Below, one piece after another: positions 13,157 to 20,800 of a stretch of 28,812 bases of DNA. Location of the stretch: positions 1-28,812 of the forward strand of contig JBGVIB010000170.1 of assembly GCA_045122835.1 (NCBI GenBank), given 5' to 3'. The notes under the pieces are model-generated. The model was not told the DNA's origin, did not search any database, and saw only the letters and a list, made by a program, of their open reading frames with translations. A program made the position numbers and the translations under genes. This DNA is from JBGVMW01 sp045122835 (GTDB taxonomy: Bacteria; Bacillota; Clostridia; Lachnospirales; Lachnospiraceae). Numbering within the stretch: position 1 is the stretch's first letter; each line of letters starts with the position of its first letter.

Positions 13157-13732
13157 TTATAAATTAATTTTTTGATACAACAAATCTCTGTCATCCTGGT
13201 CAATACAGAGATATCGTTGGGTAATAAAATAGGAAGAATGATTGTAAATATTCATAAGCAGTGCAGGCTCAGCACCTTGCTTCCATGCCTGGTAACCGAA
13301 GGTTTTTCGCAGAGAATGGCAGCTTACCTTTGTCTCAAAGCCAAGAGCATCGCCAGCATTGTGAATAATACGGTATGCCTGCACCCGGCTGATAGGCTTA
13401 TTGCCTTTTCTACTTGGAAAAATATAAGATGATTTCGTAACATCCGGGGTATGTACCATCAGAAGAGATAACGCCTGTAAGACAGAGTCATTTAAATAAA
13501 TCTGATTTGATTTTCCTGTTTTTTGCTCTTTTACACAGATATAAGTGTAGAAACACTCTTTATCAAAGTGATACACATCTCCCCAGGTTAGTGACAACAG
13601 ATCGCTGATTCGTAAAGCAGTGTTCAGACCGAATGTAACCATCGTATAATCCCGATATCGTTCCTTTCCTAGAAAATAATCCTTTAACTTCTGAATGTTT
13701 TCCTGATTTTTAATTGGTTTCGTTGCGCTCAT
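13157..13732 (-). CDS. Small tyrosine recombinase (DNA invertase candidate)
   Basis: A 191-residue site-specific recombinase consisting of a catalytic domain with only a short N-terminal extension, so it lacks the usual arm-binding/SAM-like domain of XerC-type enzymes. The full active site is visible: Arg41 (ALRISDLL), Lys71 or Lys74 in the beta-hairpin, His139-x-x-Arg142 (CHSLRKT), His165 (YNHSSY) and nucleophile Tyr174 (TQRYL). The start at 13732 has AAAGGAGG 8 bases before it; the frame stays open to 13795 without a better start. It lies between two identical inverted sites and is the likely enzyme for them. A weak T-ended hairpin lies about 13128-13146. Confidence 0.88.
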   Translation of the reverse strand: MSATKPIKNQENIQKLKDYFLGKERYRDYTMVTFGLNTALRISDLLSLTWGDVYHFDKECFYTYICVKEQKTGKSNQIYLNDSVLQALSLLMVHTPDVTKSSYIFPSRKGNKPISRVQAYRIIHNAGDALGFETKVSCHSLRKTFGYQAWKQGAEPALLMNIYNHSSYFITQRYLCIDQDDRDLLYQKINL

Positions 13733-13821
13733 AATGATGTCCTCCTTTAATTTAACGCTTAATAGTTTCACTTCAATTATCTGACAAATACCCACAAAAT
13801 TCTTGCTAAAATCCGTGAAAT

Positions 13822-13853
13822 GAATGTAACAGTTTATTACAAAGTGTTACATT
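13822..13853 (-). repeat. Right inversion site (32-bp)
   Basis: This is the exact reverse complement of 12976-13007 over 32 bases, with the centre TGTAATA read on the minus strand. It lies 75 bases before the csrA start and 90 bases upstream of the recombinase start. Because the two sites are in opposite orientation, recombination inverts the interval and does not delete it. Confidence 0.8.
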
Positions 13854-13928
13854 TCGATATCTGGCATCAGGATGCGCCGGAAAAAGGAAACCCGTAGTCT
13901 GGTTGAAAAATAGAAAGGAATTTAAGAT

Positions 13929-14195
13929 ATGTTGAAATTGTCTATGAAACCGGGAGAATTTATACAAATTGGGGAAGATATCAGAATTATTTTTTCTGGC
14001 GGCTCTGCAAACAATATGCGCGTACTGGTGGATGCACCGAGGGAATACAATGTGGTGCGTGACAAAGTATTAAGTAGAAATGAGGAGTCGGATTTCGTTA
14101 ATCCTTATTACAAGGAACCGGGATTATCCGAGGACGCCAAGAAGCGCATTCGCAGAATCATTGCCAGCGAAAAGAGAAAACAGGAGATGCCATAG
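13929..14195 (+). CDS. csrA: CsrA-family translational regulator linked to flagellin
   Basis: CsrA dimers bind GGA motifs in mRNA leaders; in Bacillus, CsrA represses flagellin (hag) translation and is titrated by FliW. The 88-residue protein matches CsrA over residues 1-50: MLKLSMKPGEFIQIGEDIRI, then VLVDAPREYNVVRDKV. The RNA-contact residues Leu4, Val42 and Arg44 are all in place. A basic C-terminal extension of about 25 residues (KKRIRRIIASEKRKQ) is longer than in E. coli (61 residues in all). AAAGGAA precedes the ATG. It starts 75 bases beyond the right inversion site and lies 194 bases before flagellin, probably on one transcript. No fliW is in the window. Confidence 0.88.
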   Translation: MLKLSMKPGEFIQIGEDIRIIFSGGSANNMRVLVDAPREYNVVRDKVLSRNEESDFVNPYYKEPGLSEDAKKRIRRIIASEKRKQEMP

Positions 14196-14214
14196 GCACA
14201 TCGTTTTCATGAAT

Positions 14215-14368
14215 CTCCGGTATGACACCGGAGCATCTGCAACAGGCAGAAAGGAATTACGATAATATGCCACGGGCTAACCTAGGGGCCTGTGGTTATT
14301 ATAAATAACTAATAAGAAGGAAAAGCACCCAAACGGATTTGGGGAAGGCAATCCGGCAGACCGGATTG
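14215..14368 (+). promoter_or_regulatory. Structured flagellin leader, probable CsrA target
   Basis: Three hairpins stand in a row between csrA and flagellin: CTCCGGT/ACCGGAG (14215-14221/14227-14233), CCACGGGC/GCCTGTGG (14270-14277/14288-14295), and CAATCCGG-CAGA-CCGGATTG (14349-14356/14361-14368). AGGA motifs occur between them and in the ribosome binding site AAAGGAGGA, which is the kind of site CsrA covers in hag mRNA. I found no sigma-28 or convincing sigma-A promoter in this gap. Confidence 0.55.
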
Positions 14369-14389
14369 TAGTTAAAGGAGGACAAAATT

Positions 14390-15943
14390 ATGGTAGTACA
14401 ACACAATTTACAGGCAATGAACTCTAACAGAATGTTAGGAATTACACAGGGATCTCTTTCTAAATCAACAGAAAAGTTATCTTCTGGATACAAGATTAAC
14501 CGTGCAGCAGATGATGCAGCAGGACTTTCCATCTCTGAAAAAATGAGAAAACAGATCAGAGGTCTTACACAGGCTTCCTTAAATGCAGAAGACGGTATCA
14601 GCGCAGTGCAGACAGCTGAAGGTGCATTGAATGAAGTTCAGGATATGTTACAGAGAATGAACGAATTAGCAGTTAAAGCAGCTAATGGAACAAATAGTGA
14701 AGATGATAGAAATTATATTCAGGATGAGATTGAACAGTTACAGACTGAAATTGACCGTGTTGCTGAAACAACAAAATTTAACGAAACATATTTATTAAAG
14801 GGTACTGGTGATTTTGAAACAAAGACATTAGCAGCGCAGGATGCGGGTTTTGCTGGAACAATGGCAGTAGGAGAAGATGGAGAATCTACTTTTACGTTAG
14901 AGCCATTAGCCGTAGGTGACACTATTAAAATAGCAGGAAAAGATTATACAATTGCGGAATCAGCAAATACAAGTGATTATTCAGATGCAACAATGGCACA
15001 AGGTGCAGGAGCAGATGGTACTACTGCTTTAATTGAAGGCGATAAAATTATCAAAGCAGATGGTACGGTAACAGAAATTAAAACAGGTAATAAGGGTACT
15101 GCAACATTAGATGTAGGAGATACATTTGTTTCAGCTGCAACTGGAAAAAGAACTACAATTGTAAAAGCGGGCTATACTCCAACTAAATTAGCAACTGTAG
15201 AAGCTGCTATAAAAGGTGCAGCTAGTGACACTATTATAAAAATTGATAATGTAACCTATAAATTAGGTACAACTACAGATGGTACAACTATTACTGCTGA
15301 TGATTTAGTTACAAAATTACAGCATGGTCAGTCAGTAGACGTAGACGGAACTACATATACGGTAATCGCAGAAGACCCAGCAGATAAATCTGAGATTTCA
15401 TTAAATACAGCATATGATATGATTGCAAAAGAATTAACAGCTGCAAGTTCTATTGGAGCAGATGTGCAGGCAACTGTAAAAAATGTTGGAGATGGTTCAT
15501 TTAGAATTACTCAAGGCACTGTAGAAGTAAAGGAAGCACTTTCTTTTAATCTTCATGTTGGTGCTGATGCAGATACAACTAATAAGATTAGTTTGTCAAT
15601 TGATAGTGTAGGAGCGGCTGGATTAGGCATTAAGGGAATTAATGTGGCAGATTGTACAGGAACAGCTGCTACATATGCAGTGGATGTTATTGCTAATGCA
15701 ATTCAGCAAATTTCTAAGCAGCGTTCCGCTCTTGGTGCTGTTCAGAACAGATTAGAGCATACAATCAACAACTTAGACAACGTAGTTGAGAACACCACAG
15801 CAGCTGAATCACAGATTCGTGATACAGATATGGCTACAGAGATGGTTAAATACTCTAACAACAACATTCTTGCACAGGCTGGACAGGCAATGCTTGCTCA
15901 GGCAAACCAGGCAAACCAGGGTGTATTATCACTGTTACAGTAA
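14390..15943 (+). CDS. fliC: Flagellin (filament protein)
   Basis: A 517-residue flagellin. The conserved N-terminal D0/D1 region spans about residues 1-150 (MVVQHNLQAMNSNRMLGITQ, LSSGYKINRAADDAAGLSISEKMR) and the C-terminal D1/D0 region about 435-517 (QRSALGAVQNRLEHTINNL…NILAQAGQAMLAQANQANQGVLSLLQ). The middle, about 150-430, is a Thr/Ala/Gly/Asp-rich variable domain without Cys. It resembles Roseburia/Clostridium XIVa flagellins. The D1 segment LQRMNELAVKAANGTN keeps the Arg and Leu known in TLR5 contacts. AAAGGAGGA sets the start. It follows csrA, and its promoter is probably in the invertible segment. Terminator at 15985. Confidence 0.95.
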   Translation: MVVQHNLQAMNSNRMLGITQGSLSKSTEKLSSGYKINRAADDAAGLSISEKMRKQIRGLTQASLNAEDGISAVQTAEGALNEVQDMLQRMNELAVKAANGTNSEDDRNYIQDEIEQLQTEIDRVAETTKFNETYLLKGTGDFETKTLAAQDAGFAGTMAVGEDGESTFTLEPLAVGDTIKIAGKDYTIAESANTSDYSDATMAQGAGADGTTALIEGDKIIKADGTVTEIKTGNKGTATLDVGDTFVSAATGKRTTIVKAGYTPTKLATVEAAIKGAASDTIIKIDNVTYKLGTTTDGTTITADDLVTKLQHGQSVDVDGTTYTVIAEDPADKSEISLNTAYDMIAKELTAASSIGADVQATVKNVGDGSFRITQGTVEVKEALSFNLHVGADADTTNKISLSIDSVGAAGLGIKGINVADCTGTAATYAVDVIANAIQQISKQRSALGAVQNRLEHTINNLDNVVENTTAAESQIRDTDMATEMVKYSNNNILAQAGQAMLAQANQANQGVLSLLQ

Positions 15944-15984
15944 TTTATCATCAAAGATATTATATAAGATTTTTCATACGAAAG

Positions 15985-16013
15985 GAGGCTACACGTGGTG
16001 TGGTCTCTTTTCT
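15985..16013 (+). terminator. Flagellin terminator
   Basis: GAGGCTACAC (15985-15994) pairs over all 10 positions with GTGTGGTCTC (15998-16007), two G-U wobbles, with a 3-base loop and then TTTTCTT. It starts 42 bases after the flagellin stop. Confidence 0.75.
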
Positions 16014-16147
16014 TAGCCTATAAATTTTTATATAATGACACAAGAACCTATAGGATATCATTTGAGCATGCTAATTTAAAGGAAGATATATGTGGTTGGA
16101 GAAGAAATAATAGTATTGTGAACTACAGATAAAAGGCGCTAAAAAAG

Positions 16148-16195
16148 GCGTATAGGAATTTTAACAAAACTGTTGAAAATTCCTATACGCTTTTT
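16148..16195. terminator. Bidirectional terminator between flagellin and the surface-protein gene
   Basis: A perfect 15-bp stem (16148-16162 with 16176-16190) with TTTTT after it on the plus strand and TTTTTT on the minus strand. It fits the convergent ends of the flagellin unit and the minus-strand gene at 16285. Nothing else is recognised in 16014-16284. Confidence 0.8.
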
Positions 16196-16284
16196 GCAAC
16201 CGGAAGTGTTTTTAATAGACTATTTTATTGCTTATTCCGCATAGCTTTAAGTTGTGCAATTTCCGTGTCTTTTTCTAGAACTTC

Positions 16285-17394
16285 CTATTTCACTGTAAAA
16301 GATTTCGTACTAGACCAGTTGCCATACACTCTTTTTCCATTAAAGGTTTTGTAGGTACGTACCTGCATATACCATTTACCACAAGCCAGGTGTGGCTTAA
16401 ATGATAAAGAACTTTTGGTAAACCGATATTTATAATAGGAAGAAAAAGCTTTCGTGTTAGAATATCGTATTTCATATCCTGTGATAGTGTAGCTTGGTTT
16501 CTTCGGCGTTACCGTTAGTTTTCCCTTTGCGTAGCTAATAGAAGAAATAGGTGTTTTAGCCGGTGGTGTCATACATTCTGTGGAATCACTTTTCTCGCCC
16601 TCATATATTTCACTGCCTATATTTTTGTAGGCAGCAACTTTGAATTCATAGGTAGTAGCTGGGGACAGCTTAGTTATTGTACAACTTTCTGTGCTGCCCT
16701 TACTGGTAGTTACCACAAGATCCCAGGTCTGATTTCTGACATTATATTGGTAAATGAAGTAACCGCTGGCACCTTCTACTTTCTTCCATTTCACGGCCAA
16801 TTGTGCGGAAGATTTTGCAGTAACAACAGGAGCTTCCATTTGCTGTGGTGAAACATACAAAACAGTCTTTGCACTTGCACCAAATCCATCTGTGGCAGTT
16901 GCCGTGATTGTCACCTTGCCGGCTTTGAGAGCTGTAACGTTGCCCTGTGAATCCACTTTGGCAATGGAAGAAGAACTGCTTTTATAGGTGACAAATGGTT
17001 CGGTAGCGCCAGTCTGCGTAACGGTAGGCTGTAATTGGAAAGTGGTACCTGCTATTACATTTGAACTTTCTGGTAGTGTAATGCTTGTTATTTTCTGTTG
17101 CTTAGTGTTAGTCGAATCACTACCTGTAATTGCTTCCGTAGGAGCTGGTGATGAAGTTGCGGCTGGCGTTTCCGTAGGAGCCGGCGTTGCAGTTGCGGCT
17201 GGCGTTTCCGTAGGAGCCGGCGTTGCAGTTGCGGCTGGTGTTTGTGTAGGAGCTGGCGTTGCAGTTGCAGCTGGTGTTTGTGTAGGAGCTGGCAGTTCCG
17301 TAGCTGTTACGCACAGATTGCCATTTCCAATAAGAAGACCTGCTGTAAGAAGAAGCACGGCAGGTGCCACTTTATTCATATATTTTTTTCTCAT
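16285..17394 (-). CDS. Secreted protein: Pro/Thr repeats, Ig-like (BIG2) and fibronectin type III-like domains
   Basis: A 369-residue exported protein of unknown role. In order: a signal peptide (MRKKYMNKVAPAVLLLTAGLLIG…, cleavage near VTATEL), about 4.5 copies of a 12-residue repeat (PAPTQTPAATAT with Gln/Glu variation), an Ig-like BIG2 domain (ITLPESSNVIAGTTFQLQPT to ITATATD), an Fn3-like domain (VTAKSSAQLAVKWKKVEGASGYFIYQ to TTYEFKVAAYKN) and a second Fn3-like region reaching the C-terminus (WYMQVRTYKTFNGKRVYGNWS). There is no LPXTG or other anchor, so it is released or held by partners. I chose ATG 17394 because GGAG lies 7 bases upstream; an in-frame ATG at 17406 is weaker. Confidence 0.8.
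   Translation of the reverse strand: MRKKYMNKVAPAVLLLTAGLLIGNGNLCVTATELPAPTQTPAATATPAPTQTPAATATPAPTETPAATATPAPTETPAATSSPAPTEAITGSDSTNTKQQKITSITLPESSNVIAGTTFQLQPTVTQTGATEPFVTYKSSSSSIAKVDSQGNVTALKAGKVTITATATDGFGASAKTVLYVSPQQMEAPVVTAKSSAQLAVKWKKVEGASGYFIYQYNVRNQTWDLVVTTSKGSTESCTITKLSPATTYEFKVAAYKNIGSEIYEGEKSDSTECMTPPAKTPISSISYAKGKLTVTPKKPSYTITGYEIRYSNTKAFSSYYKYRFTKSSLSFKPHLACGKWYMQVRTYKTFNGKRVYGNWSSTKSFTVK
17138..17299 (-). repeat. 36-bp tandem repeat coding Pro/Thr spacer, about 4.5 units
   Basis: Units start at 17138, 17174, 17210 and 17246, with a half unit at 17282. Each encodes 12 residues, so unit gain or loss keeps the frame and only changes spacer length. Units 2 and 3 are nearly identical, which suggests recent slippage or unequal exchange. 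Confidence 0.85.
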
Positions 17395-17568
17395 AGTAAT
17401 CTCCATTCTGCTGCTTTGGCAGCATAAAAACTAAAAAATTGTGACTATAGGATGGTATTTTGCAATTCAAAGCAAAACACGTTCTAGGACAGTTTACCAC
17501 ATCTAACGCAAATTCACAACTTTTAATCCGACAATATTCGCTGAATTATTTCTACCATCATGTGTTTA

Positions 17569-17597
17569 TTGAAACTACCCAAATGAGATGGTATAAT
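17569..17597 (+). promoter_or_regulatory. Sigma-A promoter upstream of dnaE
   Basis: TTGAAA (17569-17574), 17 bases, TATAAT (17592-17597). Copy B of the MITE begins only 2 bases after the -10 box, so the transcription start and first 130 bases of the leader lie in the element. Bases 17395-17560 contain no other feature I can support. Confidence 0.65.
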
Positions 17598-17598
17598 G

Positions 17599-17732
17599 GT
17601 AACTATTCAGAATAGGACTGTGCTGAACTGCACAGTCCGTATGAAAACGTAGTGGCAGCAGGCCAAAATCCATCACCGTAGGTGATTCTGCATGGATTTT
17701 GGCTCGTGACTATGAGGGTACTGAATAGTTAC
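17599..17732 (+). mobile_element. IS66-like MITE, 134 bp (copy B), inserted at a -10 box
   Basis: Ends GTAACTATTCAG and CTGAATAGTTAC are exact inverted repeats. The element is flanked directly by perfect 8-bp direct repeats GTATAATG (17591-17598 and 17733-17740), a target-site duplication. The interior folds as GGACTGTGC/GCACAGTCC, then an outer stem GCCAAAATCCAT/ATGGATTTTGGC enclosing CACC-GTA-GGTG. The block from TGCTGAACTGCACAGTCC to CACCGTAGGTGA is shared with copy A. GTAA ends and 8-bp duplications are the IS66 hallmark. Confidence 0.88.
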
Positions 17733-17740
17733 GTATAATG

Positions 17741-17884
17741 TAAAAATAATAAAGTAGCGTGAAGTTTAGATGTAACAGGGAAAGAATTTCCCCATAAAGT
17801 GGAACGTACATCTTGCAGAAAGCAATTTGGGGACACGCTCTAGTGTAAGCATTTAAATTTGTTGTAAAAAAGCAGGGGGAAATC
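17741..17884 (+). other. Remaining dnaE leader
   Basis: A 144-base stretch without a coding frame. GGGAAA-GAA-TTTCCC is a small hairpin at about 17780-17795, and GATGTA / TACATC can close around it (about 17769-17816). A strong AGGGGGA ribosome binding site precedes dnaE. No known riboswitch was recognised. Confidence 0.3.
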
Positions 17885-20800
17885 ATGGGCTTTGTTCATT
17901 TGCATGTCCATACAGAATACAGTCTGTTGGATGGTTCTAATAAGATAAAAGAATATGTAGAGCAGGTAAAAAAATTAGGCATGACAGCAGCGGCAATTAC
18001 AGATCATGGTGTTATGTATGGAGTGATTGATTTTTATCGTGCAGCAAGGGAAGCAGGCATCAATCCAGTGTTAGGCTGTGAAGTATATGTAGCGCCTAAC
18101 TCCAGATTTGACAGGGAAAATGTCCAGGGTGAGGATAGATATTATCACCTGGTGCTGTTGGCAGAAAATAATAAAGGATATGAAAATCTGGTTAAAATAG
18201 TATCTCGTGGATTTACAGAAGGTTTCTATTATAAGCCACGTGTGGATTTAGAAGTATTAGAAGAATTTCATGAAGGTATCATCGCACTGAGCGCCTGTCT
18301 TGCCGGTGAAGTCCAGAGGAATATTATGAAAGGCGATGAGCAGGAGGCAGAAACAGCAGCTCTCCGCTATGAAAAAATATTTGGAAAAGGCAACTTCTTT
18401 CTGGAATTGCAGGATCATGGTATTCCGGAACAGCGATTGGTGAACCAGAAGCTGTTACTTTTGAGCAAAAAGACGGGAATTGAGTTAGTTGCCACTAATG
18501 ACGTGCATTACACCTATAAGGAAGATGTGGAAGCACACGATATTTTATTGTGTTTACAGACAGGAAAGAAATTACAGGATGAAGACCGTATGCGTTATGA
18601 AGGCGGTCAGTATTATGTAAAATCTCCGGAAGAAATGGAGCAGCTTTTTCCCTACGCGAAGCAGGCTTTGGAAAATACAGGGAAAATTGCAGACAGGTGT
18701 CATGTGGAGATTGAATTTGGTGTGACAAAGCTCCCGCAATATGATGTGCCGGATGGAAAGACTTCCTGGCAGTATTTGAATGAATTGTGTTATGAAGGTC
18801 TGGCAAGACATTATGATGACAGAGATGGTGTTATCAAAGAAAAGTTAGATTATGAGCTTGGCATCATTCAAAAAATGGGATATGTGGATTATTTCCTTAT
18901 TGTATGGGATTATATTAATTTTGCAAGAGAGCATGATATTATGGTAGGACCAGGCCGTGGTTCAGCAGCGGGAAGTCTGGTGTCTTACTGCCTCGGAATT
19001 ACCAATATCGATCCGTTAAAATACAGTCTTCTCTTTGAGCGTTTCTTAAATCCGGAACGTGTATCCATGCCCGATATCGACGTTGACTTCTGTTTCGAGA
19101 GGAGACAGGAGGTCATCGATTATGTAGTGGAGAAATACGGCAAGGACAGAGTGGTACAGATTGTAACCTTTGGTACCATGGCAGCAAAAGGTGTCATTCG
19201 TGATGTGGGGCGAGTGATGGATCTGCCATATGCCTATGTAGACAATATTGCAAAAATGATACCAAATGAGCTGAACATAACCATTGATAAAGCAATTAAA
19301 GCCAATCCGGAGCTTAGAAAGTTGTACAACGAAGATGAACAGGTAAAAAGGCTCATTGACATGTCAAAACGTTTAGAAGGCTTGCCAAGACATACCTCTA
19401 TGCATGCCGCAGGCGTAGTAATCAGTAAACTTCCGGTAGAAGAATATGTGCCTTTGTCCCGGGCCTCAGACGGCACCATAACTACCCAGTTTACCATGAC
19501 AACCTTAGAGGAGTTAGGGCTTCTCAAAATGGACTTCTTAGGGCTTCGTACCCTGACAGTAATACAGAATGCCGTCAGGCTGGTGGAAAGTACCACAGGC
19601 GTCCATTTAGATATGGAGCGCATTAATTACAATGACAAGGCTGTGTTAGATTATATTGGCACAGGAAAAACAGAAGGTGTATTCCAGTTAGAAAGTGCCG
19701 GAATGAAAAGCTTCATGAAAGAGTTAAAACCGAAAAGTCTGGAGGATGTTATTGCCGGAATTTCCCTGTATCGTCCGGGACCAATGGATTTCATTCCCCA
19801 GTATATCAAGGGAAAAAATGATGCAGGAACCATTATGTATGATTGTCCTCAGCTAGAGCCGATTCTTGCACCAACCTATGGCTGTATCGTGTATCAGGAA
19901 CAGGTAATGCAGATAGTTAGGGACTTAGCCGGCTATACATTAGGACGAAGTGACTTGCTGCGTCGTGCCATGTCAAAGAAGAAAAGTTCCGTCATGGAAA
20001 AGGAACGCCAGAGCTTTGTTTATGGAAATGAAGAAGAAAATGTACCGGGATGTGTAAAGAATGGAATCAGTGAAGCGATAGCCAACAAGATTTATGATGA
20101 AATGATAGATTTTGCAAAATATGCATTCAATAAATCCCATGCAGCCGCCTATGCAGTGGTCTCTTATCAGACAGCCTATTTAAAATATTACCATCCGGTA
20201 GAATTTATGGCAGCACTGATTACTTCTGTTACTGATTTTCCATCAAAGGTGTCAGAGTACATTATGGTGTGCCGTAACATGGGGATTCGTATTCTGCCAC
20301 CGGATATTAATGCAGGGGAGGCAGTATTTTCTGTTAAGGATGGTGGGATCCGCTTTGGACTAACTGCTTTGAAAAATATAGGTGGTCCTGTGGTACGCAC
20401 TATAATAGAAGAAAGACGTGCCGGAGGGCTTTACCAATCCTTTCCGGAATTTATTGATCGAATGTCCCACCATGACGGTATCAATAAGAAAGTTCTGGAA
20501 AATCTTATTAAAGCAGGGGCATTTGACACATTAGAAGGCACCAGAAAGCAGTTCCTTATGGTATATCCTGCCCTTCTTGACAATGCCAACAAACGGAACA
20601 AAGACAGTATGGCTGGACAACTTTCTTTGTTTGATATTGTAGATGAGGAGATTAAGAAAGATTTTGAAGTGAAAATGCCTAATGTAGGGGAGTTTGACAA
20701 GGAGACTTTGTTATCTTATGAAAAAGAGGTTCTTGGCATCTATGTCAGCGGTCATCCGTTAGAGGGATATATGGATGTGATGCAGAAAGTGACAACCAGC

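Larger units (their letters stand above)
12976..13853. mobile_element. Candidate invertible segment (flagellin phase switch)
   Basis: The 878-bp segment is bounded by identical 32-bp sites in inverted orientation and contains one complete tyrosine recombinase gene and one sigma-28-like promoter at its left end facing outward. Recombination between inverted sites inverts the DNA between them. Inversion would turn the promoter toward csrA and flagellin. The architecture equals the Salmonella hin segment in logic but uses a tyrosine recombinase. In the orientation given, the promoter faces left, away from flagellin. Inversion itself is inferred and cannot be seen in one sequence. Confidence 0.75.

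Noticed and set aside
14196..14389. Possible promoter for flagellin itself (GATAAT near 14260, TATAAA near 14301)
   Set aside because: Neither has a -35 box at acceptable spacing, and no TAAA-N15-CCGAT pattern occurs here.
15995..16132. A 45-codon frame starting GTG after a strong AAAGGAGG downstream of flagellin
   Set aside because: The apparent ribosome binding site and the GTG are the stem and loop of the flagellin terminator (15985-16007 plus T tract), and the protein has no recognisable features.
16988..17434. A 148-codon plus-strand frame with Val/Gly/Ala repeats opposite the secreted-protein gene
   Set aside because: It is the complementary reading of the 36-bp tandem repeat and has no start signal.
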